Shown here: piece by piece, positions 16,703-25,011 of the stretch
Layout of the letters: each line of letters starts with the position of its first letter
Position numbering within the stretch: position 1 is the stretch's first letter
NCBI GenBank assembly: GCA_963814135.1
Contig: CAWFBZ010000003.1
Location: 248,001-312,000, forward strand
DNA: 64,000 bases
DNA from: UBA877 sp963814135
GTDB taxonomy: Bacteria > Chloroflexota > Anaerolineae > Anaerolineales > Villigracilaceae
Direction: 5' to 3'
The notes under the pieces: model-generated
What the model was told of the DNA's origin: nothing
What the model saw: only the letters and a program-made list of their open reading frames with translations
Databases searched by the model: none
Made by a program: the position numbers and the translations under genes

Positions 16703-17048
16703 GATTTCTCCGGTGCTTTTGGTACATAAGTCCATCTTGTGTCACTGAAATTTATGCTACCTGACTTGCTCATTTTAGTGTCCTGAAAAATCAATATTAC
16801 TGGTAAAAATCGGGAGAATTTTTATTGAGCGAGAATCTTTGGTGCTAAATCTGATCCAATTCTTAACCCCTACCGCCCTATCGGGCACCTCCCCCAAATC
16901 CGACATATTTAATATTTGGTTGCTAAGCTTATTTCTTCTTGTCGGATTTGGGGGTCTTGCACCCAGATATGGGTGAGGCAGGGTAGGGGTTGGATGATGA
17001 ACTATTCGAGCATTAGTGTCCTGATTTCTCCGGTGCTTTTGGTACATA
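16703..17048. repeat. MITE-like element: direct repeats around a long inverted repeat
   Basis: Two 26-base direct copies beginning GATTTCTCCGGTGCTTTTGG lie at 16703-16728 and 17023-17048. Between them is an imperfect inverted repeat: AACCCCTACC to TCCCCCAAATCCGACA at 16865-16905, and TGTCGGATTTGGGGG to GGTAGGGGTT at 16940-16991. The right arm holds a perfect small hairpin CACCCA-GATA-TGGGTG. There is no transposase gene. It looks like a non-autonomous insertion or a structured repeat family. Confidence 0.6.
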
Positions 17049-17185
17049 CGTCCTATCTTGTGTCTCTGGAACTTTTGGTTTATTTTTGGCGAACATCTTT
17101 CCTTTCAACCGTGCCGATCCAACTCATCTCTGTCATCCGCGTTCCATTTTCCTAAATATGAGTGTCTCCAAAACCCGGAATTCGC

Positions 17186-17191
17186 TATAAT
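17186..17191 (+). promoter_or_regulatory. -10 element of polX
   Basis: TATAAT 22 bases before the polX ATG, with ACAGGTG as a plausible ribosome site in between. No clear -35 box. Confidence 0.5.
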
Positions 17192-17213
17192 GTATACTTT
17201 ACAGGTGTAAATC

Positions 17214-18942
17214 ATGGATAATCGTCAACTTTCTGATGTTTTCACGCTCATCGCCAACCTCTCCGAGATCAAGGGCGAGATCATTTACAAGACTCTTGCC
17301 TATCGCAAAGCCGCCGAGAGCCTGTTAAATCTGGGCCGGGATGTCAACGAGATCTGGAAGGAAGGCAAACTCGCCGAAATCCCGGGCGTCGGCAAGGCTA
17401 TCTCCGAGAAGATCGACGAGCTGTTGCGCACCGGGCAGCTCGAATTCCTGGAAAAGCTGAAGAGCCAGGTTCCGGCCAGCCTCGCCGACTGGTTGCAGGT
17501 GCCCGGGATGGGTCCCAAAAAGGTCGCTCTGATCTGGAAAGAACTCGGGATTGCCACGCTGCCCGAGCTTGAAGCTGCCGCCCGCGCCGGCAAAATCCGC
17601 ACCCTGCCCGGCATGGGCGAGAAATCCGAGAACCAGATCCTGGCTGGGATCGAATCGCTCAGCCGCCGTACCGGTCGTCTCCCCCTCGGCAAGGCTTACC
17701 CGCTGGTTCAGGAGATTATCGCTGCGCTCAAGCGGATCCCTGGGGTGGTGGAGGCTTCCCCGGCTGGTTCGTTGCGCCGCATGCGTCCGACCGTCGGCGA
17801 CCTGGATATCCTGGTAGCCGCAGTCGATTTCGGGTCCCGTCATGCAGGCTTTTACCTCCCTCCCGGGCGTCTTGCGTGTCTTGGGCCGTGGCGAGACCAA
17901 GTCTTCCATCGAGTTCAGCGACGGCGTGCGCGCCCAGCTTTGGGTCCACCCACCCGATCGCTTCGGCACCGCCCTGCAATACGCCACCGGTTCGAAGGAT
18001 CACAACGTCCGCCTGCGCGAGCTGGCGCTGGATCAAGGTCTCTCCCTCTCTGAACATGCCCTCATCAAAACAGACGGCTCCGGTGAGATCACCTGCGCCA
18101 CCGAACCGGAAGTCTACGCCGCCCTTGGCCTGCCCTGGATTCCTCCCGAGCTGCGCGAGGACCGCGGCGAGGTCCAGGCTGCCCTGGCGGGTCGTTTGCC
18201 GCATCTGATCGAAGTCGCCGACATCCATGCGGATCTGCACGTCCATACCACCTGGAGCGACGGTAAGCTCTCTCTACTCGAGATGGCGCGTGCTGCCCTC
18301 CGGCGTGGCATTAAAGTCATCGCTTTCGCCGATCATTCCGTTGGGCTGGGGGTTGCCAACGGCTTGAGCCTGGAAAGGCATGCGCAGCAGCAGATCGAGA
18401 TCGAAAGTGCCCGCCGTGAGCTTGGGAACGACATCCGGATCCTGCACGCCAGCGAGGTGGAGATCAAGGCCGATGGCACGCTGGATTACCCGGACGATTT
18501 CCTCGCCGGCCTCGACCTGGTGGTGGCTTCCCTGCATTCCAGCCTGCGCCAGCCCCGTGAGCAGGTTACTGCCCGCCTTATCCGGGCCATCCGCAACCCG
18601 CATGTCGATATCATCGGTCACCCCACCGGGCGCCACCTTTTCCCCGAGCAGGAGGGGGCCGATCTCGACATGGATGCCGTCCTGGCTGCCGCCGCTGAAA
18701 GTGGCGTGGCCCTGGAGATTAACTCTTATCCGGGTCGTCTCGATCTGGACGATGTGAACGCCCATCGCGCCATGGAGTTGGGCATCCCACTCAGCATCAA
18801 TACCGACGCCCACACCGAGCTTGAACTGGACCAGCTCCATTTTGGCGTTTCCATCGCCCGGCGTGCCTGGCTGACCCCGGATGATGTCATCAACGCCTGG
18901 CCGGTCGACAAATTACTGGCCTGGATCCGCCAGCGCGGCTGA
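17214..18942 (+). CDS. polX: DNA polymerase X with PHP exonuclease domain (one frame break)
   Basis: PolX fills short gaps in DNA repair and has a 3'-5' exonuclease. The protein starts with helix-hairpin-helix units (EIPGVGKAISEKI, VPGMGPKKVALIWKELGI), then the polymerase core with PAGSLRRMRPTVGDLDILVA (about residue 195, the catalytic acidic pair). The frame breaks near 17832; removing one T from the TTT run joins AAVDSGPVMQAFTSLPGV. The C-terminal PHP domain has ADIHADLHVHTTWSDGK (about residue 338), AFADHSVG, ILHASEVEIKADG and INTDAHTELELDQL. Total length of about 575 residues is normal for the family. The break is probably a sequence error. Confidence 0.93.
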
Positions 18943-18965
18943 CCTGCCCCACAAAGGAGACTTGC

Positions 18966-19441
18966 ATGCTGACGACACTGAAAACAATTTTCTTTGTCCT
19001 GCTAGTCCCGGGTTTCCTCCTGGGAATCGTGCCGGTTTTCGTTATTCCCGGGATCCCCGGCCTGGCTCTCCCGCCGGGAACCTGGAACTGGTTGGGAATC
19101 CCCTTCTGGCTGGGTGGGATTACTGTGGTCACTTGGTGCGCGTTCGACTTTGTCAGCAAGGGTCACGGTACTCCCGTTCCACTGGACCTCCCAGGCAGCT
19201 CGTCATCAGTGGGCCCTATCGTCTGGTACGCAATCCAATGTATGTTGGCGTCCTGGTCATCCAGGTTGGCACCATATTTTGGTATGGCACCCTGGCCCAA
19301 TTGGTTTACCTGTTCTTCCTCTTTATCGGCTTTAACCTGTTTATTCGGGCGAATGAAGAGCCCTATCTGCTCAAGACTTTCGGAGCGGAATATGAGGCAT
19401 ACTTTCGCAAAATTCCGCGCTGGGTTCCCAGGTTTAAATAA
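18966..19441 (+). CDS. Isoprenylcysteine carboxyl methyltransferase-like protein (one frame break)
   Basis: A small membrane methyltransferase of about 158 residues. Helices IFFVLLVPGFLLGIVPVF and WLGIPFWLGGITVVTWCAFD come first, then the frame breaks near 19188. Adding one C there (GACCTCCC to GACCCTCCC) reads LDPPRQLVISG followed by the signature PYRLVRNPMYVGVLVIQVG and the ending EEPYLLKTFGAEYEAYFRKI. The RNPMYVG and E.....FG.EY..Y motifs are the ICMT/PEMT hallmark. It starts 23 bases after polX; the next gene follows by one base. Confidence 0.8.
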
Positions 19442-19442
19442 C

Positions 19443-19820
19443 ATGGGCGAGCGTATCCAATACATTCTGCTTGGCTTGTTTTTCGGCCTGATCGGCGCAG
19501 CCAGTTCTCTGGTCGGCCTCGGCTTGATCGAGATCGGCCTCGGCGAAATGCGTGGCCCCATCCCAGTCGTCTCTGGCTTGATGTTTTTCTTCGCTGGTGC
19601 CTGGTCGTTCTTCCGCGGCACGCTTGGCCCTACCGGGGAGAACTTGCCAATTTACCCATGGATCAACTACCTGTTCGTCCTGCCCATATTGGCCGGCTTT
19701 GGGTTGCTCATGCTCTTGTCCGGGCTGGAAACCGGCGAAACCCCCTCGCGCTTCTTGGGCATCCTGCCTATGCTGGGCGCCCTTTGGTTCGGAATAGCCA
19801 GGTTCCCCGGACGAAAGTAG
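19443..19820 (+). CDS. Four-helix membrane protein of unknown function
   Basis: A 125-residue hydrophobic protein with about four membrane helices: ILLGLFFGLIGAASSLVGL, VVSGLMFFFAGAWSFFRG, INYLFVLPILAGFGLLMLL and FLGILPMLGALWFGIARF. The ATG lies one base after the stop of the methyltransferase-like gene and the NrtR-like gene starts 5 bases on, so the three are probably one operon. I recognise no family. Confidence 0.6.
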   Translation: MGERIQYILLGLFFGLIGAASSLVGLGLIEIGLGEMRGPIPVVSGLMFFFAGAWSFFRGTLGPTGENLPIYPWINYLFVLPILAGFGLLMLLSGLETGETPSRFLGILPMLGALWFGIARFPGRK

Positions 19821-19825
19821 TCTCC

Positions 19826-20449
19826 ATGAGCGATTGTCCCGTACTTGTCAATCTCGTCCCCTTCGGCTTGCGCGATGACCGTCTCCAGGTCCTGCTTGCC
19901 TCGCACCCTCCCTCCTGGGAATTCCCCGGTGAGTCGGTCGCCCCCGGTGAATTGCTCGAACAGGCCGCCGCCCGTCTCCTGGGCGTCCTGGTTGACACGC
20001 ATGAAACCTATCTGGACCAGTTGTACACCTACGGGGGTCCCCAACGTCAGGGAGTCAGCGTGGTCTATTTTGCGTTGGTCTCCGCCGAAGCCCACCTACT
20101 TCCCGAACGCAAGCCTGCATGGTTCCCGGTGTCTGCCCTCCCCGACCTGGCCGGCGACCATCCCGATATCCTCGCCTATGCCCTGCGCCGCCTGCGCTAT
20201 AAACTGGAATATAGCGCCGTCGGCTTCCATCTCCTTTCGGCCGAATTCAGCCTGACCGAGCTCCAGCATACCTACGAGATCATCCTGGGCGAACAACTCG
20301 ACAAGCGCAATTTCCGGCGCCGCATGCTCCAATCTGGCATCATCGAGATCACTCCCCGTTTTCGCACCGGCGATGGCCGCCCCGCTCGTCTCTATCGCTA
20401 CCGCGCCGACGCCGTTGCCGAGGTCAGGGCCAGGAGATTATTTCCGTGA
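19826..20449 (+). CDS. NrtR-like regulator: degenerate Nudix domain plus winged helix
   Basis: A 207-residue protein. The N-terminal part has the Nudix fold (VLVNLVPFGLRDDRLQVLLA, WEFPGESVAPGELLEQAAAR), but the Nudix box lacks the canonical REUXEE core, so it is probably a ligand sensor and not a hydrolase. The C-terminal 80 residues are a winged helix (LLSAEFSLTELQHTYEIILG, DKRNFRRRMLQSGIIE, ARLYRY), the arrangement of NrtR repressors. NrtR usually senses ADP-ribose-type compounds and controls NAD or sugar genes. No NAD gene is nearby; the MFS transporter 130 bases downstream is the candidate target. Confidence 0.8.
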   Translation: MSDCPVLVNLVPFGLRDDRLQVLLASHPPSWEFPGESVAPGELLEQAAARLLGVLVDTHETYLDQLYTYGGPQRQGVSVVYFALVSAEAHLLPERKPAWFPVSALPDLAGDHPDILAYALRRLRYKLEYSAVGFHLLSAEFSLTELQHTYEIILGEQLDKRNFRRRMLQSGIIEITPRFRTGDGRPARLYRYRADAVAEVRARRLFP

Positions 20450-20578
20450 TAATATTGAAAACTACGCCGGGAACAACGGGTCCCCGGCCGCATAGGGAGA
20501 AATCATCCTTCCTTCCGGTTGTTTCCTCGTACATAGTACCTTTTGAGCTTTTTTATTCCATTTCTTCCAGGAGCCCTG

Positions 20579-21799
20579 ATGGACAAACCGAAAACCGGCC
20601 TGCGTAGCCTGCCCGTCAATGTTTGGGTGGTCACGGCCACTTCCTTCCTCACTGACATCTCCTCCGAGATGATCTTCAACCTGGTGCCGTTATTCCTGGC
20701 CAATGTGCTCAATGCCGGTACGGCTGTGATCGGTCTTATTGACGGGTTGGCCGAGACCACCGCCAGCTTAATGAAGATGTACGCCGGCGGTCTTTCGGAC
20801 CGGCTTGGCCAGCGTAAATGGTTGACCGTGCTTGGATATACCATCTCCACGATTTCCAAGCCGTTTCTCTACATTTCCAGCACCTGGGGTTGGGTCCTCG
20901 GGGTTCGCGTCGCCGACCGCTTCGGCAAAGGCGTCCGCACCGCCCCGCGCGATGCTCTCGTGGCTGACAGCATCGATGAAAGGCAGCGTGGCCTGGCATT
21001 TGGCATGCACCGTGCTGGTGATACCGCCGGTGCCTTCCTGGGTGTCCTGATTGCTGCCCTGGTCGTCTGGATGACCGAGCGCAATGCGGTCGACCTCACC
21101 CGCCACACCTTTCAAATCCTGGTGCTGGTAAGCATCGTCCCGGCCGTCCTGGCGGTTCTGGTCCTTGCCATCGGCGCTCGCGAGACTGGCGTCCGCAGCC
21201 AATCGAAGGTCCCCGTCCTCAGCCTCAAGGGCATGGACTCCCGCTTCAAATTATTCATGCTGGTTCTGGTCTTGTTCACCTTGGGCAATTCTTCTGATGC
21301 TTTCATCATCTTGCTCGGTCAGGACCGTGGTCTGGATGTTTTCCAGATCCTGCTCATGCTGCTTACCTTCAATCTGATTTATTCCGTCCTGGCCGGTCCC
21401 CTGGGTGCCCTCTCCGACAAGGTCGGCCGGCGCCGCCTCATCATCGGCGGCTGGATCGCCTACGGCCTGGTCTATCTTGGTTTTGCGCTCTCTCGCAGCG
21501 GCTGGCAGATTTGGGCCCTGTATGGCTTATATGGCATCTATTACGCTGCCAGCGAAGGCTCTGCCAAAGCCTTCATCGCCGACCTGGTCCCTGCTGAAAG
21601 GCGCGGCACAGCCTATGGTCTCTATAACGCCGCCATTGGGCTCATGGCCCTGCCCGCTTCGGCCATCGCCGGCTTGCTCTGGCAGGGTGCCTTCGGTTGG
21701 CCTGGCTTGGGTGCCCCGGCTCCCTTCCTTTTTGGTGCCGCTCTGGCCCTGCTTGCCGGTATTTTGTTCTGGAGGCTGGTCCCGGCACGACAATCTTAA
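20579..21799 (+). CDS. Major facilitator superfamily transporter
   Basis: A 406-residue 12-helix MFS protein. The cytoplasmic loop motif between helices 2 and 3 is AGGLSDRLGQRKWLTVLGY, and a matching ALSDKVGRRRLIIGGW follows helix 8. It begins LPVNVWVVTATSFLTDISSE, typical of the group that includes fosmidomycin- and tetracycline-type exporters. The substrate is unknown. I chose the ATG at 20579 because CAGGAG lies just upstream; upstream in-frame codons lack a site. It lies in the same direction as the NrtR-like regulator. Confidence 0.85.
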   Translation: MDKPKTGLRSLPVNVWVVTATSFLTDISSEMIFNLVPLFLANVLNAGTAVIGLIDGLAETTASLMKMYAGGLSDRLGQRKWLTVLGYTISTISKPFLYISSTWGWVLGVRVADRFGKGVRTAPRDALVADSIDERQRGLAFGMHRAGDTAGAFLGVLIAALVVWMTERNAVDLTRHTFQILVLVSIVPAVLAVLVLAIGARETGVRSQSKVPVLSLKGMDSRFKLFMLVLVLFTLGNSSDAFIILLGQDRGLDVFQILLMLLTFNLIYSVLAGPLGALSDKVGRRRLIIGGWIAYGLVYLGFALSRSGWQIWALYGLYGIYYAASEGSAKAFIADLVPAERRGTAYGLYNAAIGLMALPASAIAGLLWQGAFGWPGLGAPAPFLFGAALALLAGILFWRLVPARQS

Positions 21800-21841
21800 G
21801 CTACGCCTCCCTAAGGAAGCCAGGCAAAGACACATTAAGTG

Positions 21842-21878
21842 AAAAAAAGACGAGTGGCGTTTTTATGTCACTCGTCTT
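21842..21878 (-). terminator. Intrinsic terminator of the fucosidase gene
   Basis: On the minus strand AAGACGAGTG and CACTCGTCTT pair around a short A-rich loop and are followed by a run of Ts. The hairpin overlaps the last codons of the fucosidase. Confidence 0.75.
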
Positions 21879-23208
21879 GATTCCCCATAGCCGTGCTCGC
21901 CGGTATGATTTCCAGTTCGATCACCGTATCCAGTTCGTCCGGCAGGCGCGCCGTTGGAAAATTGATGAACGCGTCTTTCGGGTATTCGGTTGTCATCCAT
22001 GGCCGCTCCAGCTTGATCTCGGAGCCGTCCGCCAGCAACCGGGCCTTCTTGATCCTGCCTGCCAGTCCACGCAGGTTGATCGGTCCAATCCCACGCTCGT
22101 AAATGTGCGCGTACAACCATTTTCCTCGTTGGGTGTAGCGTCCCCATTCCGGCTTCGGGAATTCAGCCTGCCCGCAACCCCGGATGCTTGCCTCATTGCG
22201 CTGCATCCACTGCCCCACTTCGCCCAGGATTTCCACGCATTCGGCCGGGATCTCGCCCCTGGCATTCGGTCCCACGTTGAGCAGCATATTCCCGTTCTTG
22301 CTGACACATTCCACCAGTGCCCGCACCACCTGCTCGGGCTTTTTGAAATCCTTATCCGCCGCCGCGTATCCCCAGTTGTTGTTCAGGGTCATGCAGGCTT
22401 CCCATGGCACCGTTCGCCCATCCTCGTCCGTCAGCCCCTCCGGTGGGATGATCTGCTCCGGGCAGGCGAAATCTCCGGCGTAGATCGCCGGGTTTTTGGT
22501 CCCAAAGGCCTGGTTGCTTTCCCCCGACCCGCCCAGCCGGTTATCGATCAGAATGTGCGGTTGGAGGCTGCGCGCCATCGCCACCAATTCGGAAGCTTTC
22601 CAGGTCTCCCCCGCCATCTTGTCATAGGAGAAATCGAACCAGATGATGTCGATCTGGCCATAATTAGTCAGTAACTCCCGCACCTGCCCGTGCATGTAGG
22701 CAAGGTACCTGGAGAAATCCTGCACCCGCTCCCGATATGCCTCATTCTCCCGCATGGGATGCTGCCGGTCGCCGTACGCCGGGTAATCCGGGTGATGCCA
22801 ATCCAGCAGGGAATAATATAAGCCCACCTTCAATCCCTCTGCCCGAAAGGCCTCCACGTATTCTCGCACCAGGTCACGCTTGCACAGGGTATTCGTGGAT
22901 TTGTAGTCGGTCAACTGGCTGTCGAACAGGCAGAACCCATCATGGTGTTTGGCCGTCAGCACGGCGTATTTCATCCCGGCTTTCCTGGCCAAACTTGCCC
23001 AGGCTTTTGGCTCGTAATGGTCTGGATTGAAAGCTTCGAAAAACGGTTGATAATCTTCATTACTGATGCGCTCCACGCTGCGCACCCATTCGCCCCGGGC
23101 AGGAATCGCATACAACCCCCAGTGGATGAACATGCCAAACCGCTCCGACCGGAACCAGCGCGTCCGTTCTTGGCGTTCCATGATTAAGGGATTCTCTTTT
23201 TCCGCCAT
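21868..23208 (-). CDS. Alpha-L-fucosidase, family GH29
   Basis: A 446-residue glycoside hydrolase without signal peptide. The GH29 barrel landmarks are in order: RFGMFIHWGLYAIPARGEW (about residue 23), AKHHDGFCLFDSQLTDY (about residue 90), GLYYSLLDWHHPDY, QIDIIWFDFSYDK, where the Asp is in the position of the catalytic nucleophile, and NGNMLLNVGPNARGEIP. The C-terminal beta-sandwich follows. It releases terminal fucose, probably in the cytoplasm. GAGGATAAG precedes the ATG. The gene is monocistronic. Confidence 0.92.
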   Translation of the reverse strand: MAEKENPLIMERQERTRWFRSERFGMFIHWGLYAIPARGEWVRSVERISNEDYQPFFEAFNPDHYEPKAWASLARKAGMKYAVLTAKHHDGFCLFDSQLTDYKSTNTLCKRDLVREYVEAFRAEGLKVGLYYSLLDWHHPDYPAYGDRQHPMRENEAYRERVQDFSRYLAYMHGQVRELLTNYGQIDIIWFDFSYDKMAGETWKASELVAMARSLQPHILIDNRLGGSGESNQAFGTKNPAIYAGDFACPEQIIPPEGLTDEDGRTVPWEACMTLNNNWGYAAADKDFKKPEQVVRALVECVSKNGNMLLNVGPNARGEIPAECVEILGEVGQWMQRNEASIRGCGQAEFPKPEWGRYTQRGKWLYAHIYERGIGPINLRGLAGRIKKARLLADGSEIKLERPWMTTEYPKDAFINFPTARLPDELDTVIELEIIPASTAMGNQDE

Positions 23209-23255
23209 CTTATCCTCGGACGGTAGAATTTCCTGCGAAGATGTTACGCAGGGGA

Positions 23256-24953
23256 TTATTTCACCCCGTAAACTTCATATACTTCCACTGGTGCGCTTTT
23301 CCCCTTGACTTGTAACGGTGTGAACAGCTTGGCATCCACCTGGTCCTTGACACGCTCGTATACTTCTTTCGTGATCAGGATCTGGCCTTTGCCGGCGTTC
23401 TCCTGGATGCGTTTGGCAGTATTGATGCTGTCGCCGATTGCCGTGTATTCCAGTCGCTTCTCGGTACCGATCCAGCCCAGCACCGCTTCCCCATAGTGGA
23501 TCCCCACGCCAAACGACAGTTGTGCCTCGGGCGGGAGTTCACTGTGCAGTTTCTCCACTGCGGATTTTATCGCCAGGGCTGCCTTTACCGCTCGCAGGCT
23601 GTGGTCCGGTTGGGGCAAAGGAGCGTTGAACCAGGCCATCACCGCGTCCCCCAGGAATTTGTCTACCGTCCCTTCCTGGGCCAGCACGGCCTCCGCACCC
23701 GCCGCCAGGTATCGGTTCAGCACCGCCACCAGGTCCGCCGGGGATTGTGCCTCGCTGTAACTGGTGAACCCGCGGATGTCTGCGAACAGCACCGTGATGT
23801 CCCTCAATTGCCCGCCGATTTTCAGGCTGTCCAGGTTGATCTGGTCCAGCACCGCCGGTGAAACCATCCGTTCCAGCAACCGGTGCTGCGCTTCCAGTTT
23901 GTTATGTTCGGTCATGTCGTCCAGCACGATCGCCACCCCGTGCGTGGTGTGGTCCGCGTCTTTGAGCGGGGACAGGTTGAACCGCCAATCCTGCGCACCT
24001 CGCTCCGGGTGGACATGCGTGATTTCTAGTCCCACCACCGGTGTGTCGGTCTGCCTGACTGACAACAGTTGTGCCTGGATCTCCCTCGGCAGGGCCTCCT
24101 CTAGCCGTTGTCCGATCAGTTCGGAAACGCTCTGCCCGAGGATCGCTTCAGCCGCCCGGTTGCATAGGATGATCTGGTCTTGCACGTCCGTGGTCAACAC
24201 GCCGCTGGCGATCGAAGCGAAAATGTTGTCCATCAGGTTCTTGAGCTCGGTCACCTCGGCCAGGGTGCGCCGAACCGATGCAAATAAGCGCGCATTCTCG
24301 ATGGCGATGGCCGCCTGGTTGGCAAACACAGTCAAAAGATCGCGGTCGGCTTCCTGGAAAATACCTGTTCGGATGCGGTTATCCGCGTAGATGACCCCGA
24401 TTAATTCGGTCTTGGCCTTCAAGGGCACGCATAGGATCGAGCGCAGGTTATGCGCCACGATGCTTGCCTGGCCGTCAAAGCGCGGGTCCTCCTGGGCATT
24501 GGTGGTCAGTACCGCTTCCCCGGTGTCGATCAGCCGCTTGATGATCGTCCGGCTGATGGATAACTCATCCAGGTTGATCGATTCCTGTTCCCAGTTGCGT
24601 GCCACCCGCGTGACCATTTCTCCCTGAGCGTCTCGCAACATCAGGAAGCCGCGTTCTGCCTCCGTCAGGCGGATGATGGTGTCCATCACCAGTTGCAGTA
24701 CCTCATCGAGTTCGAGCGAAGAGTTGACCGCCTCGGTGGTATTGGCGAGTGCCAGTAACTTGCTCCGCTCATCTTCCACCGCACTTACCTGCTTGCTCAC
24801 TTGGAAGAGCATTCTCTCCAGGTTGGATAATCCTTCCAGGGTATCGGGCGGGAGGCTGGCACGCACCGTTTGCAAAGAACTGCGCATCTGTCCGGTCAAT
24901 TTACTGATCGCCAGAATTTGTTCGTTCAAATGAATGGGAGGGTCGTTTGTCAT
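23256..24953 (-). CDS. GAF-PAS sensor with class III adenylate/guanylate cyclase domain
   Basis: A 565-residue soluble signalling protein. After a short coiled region comes a GAF domain (AERGFLMLRDAQGEM to FANQAAIAIENARLFASV), then a PAS domain (LMDNIFASIASGVLTTDVQD to IVLDDMTEHNKLEAQH). The class III cyclase domain has VLFADIRGFTSYSEAQSPAD (metal-binding Asp), GDAVMAWFNAPL and VGIHYGEAVLGWIGTEKR, then EYTAIGDSINTAKRI (Asp specificity position). It probably makes cAMP; substrate specificity is not certain. I prefer the ATG at 24953 because AGGAAACAGGA precedes it; an ATG 18 bases upstream is possible. No partner is adjacent. Confidence 0.88.
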   Translation of the reverse strand: MTNDPPIHLNEQILAISKLTGQMRSSLQTVRASLPPDTLEGLSNLERMLFQVSKQVSAVEDERSKLLALANTTEAVNSSLELDEVLQLVMDTIIRLTEAERGFLMLRDAQGEMVTRVARNWEQESINLDELSISRTIIKRLIDTGEAVLTTNAQEDPRFDGQASIVAHNLRSILCVPLKAKTELIGVIYADNRIRTGIFQEADRDLLTVFANQAAIAIENARLFASVRRTLAEVTELKNLMDNIFASIASGVLTTDVQDQIILCNRAAEAILGQSVSELIGQRLEEALPREIQAQLLSVRQTDTPVVGLEITHVHPERGAQDWRFNLSPLKDADHTTHGVAIVLDDMTEHNKLEAQHRLLERMVSPAVLDQINLDSLKIGGQLRDITVLFADIRGFTSYSEAQSPADLVAVLNRYLAAGAEAVLAQEGTVDKFLGDAVMAWFNAPLPQPDHSLRAVKAALAIKSAVEKLHSELPPEAQLSFGVGIHYGEAVLGWIGTEKRLEYTAIGDSINTAKRIQENAGKGQILITKEVYERVKDQVDAKLFTPLQVKGKSAPVEVYEVYGVK

Positions 24954-25011
24954 TCCTGTTTCCTGAAGCAATAAAGTGATGCTTGGGTTTTAAAGCTACC
25001 AATACGACAAG

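Noticed and set aside
21697..22674. Plus-strand open frame of 325 codons
   Set aside because: It runs over the end of the MFS gene and antisense to the fucosidase; no motif supports it.
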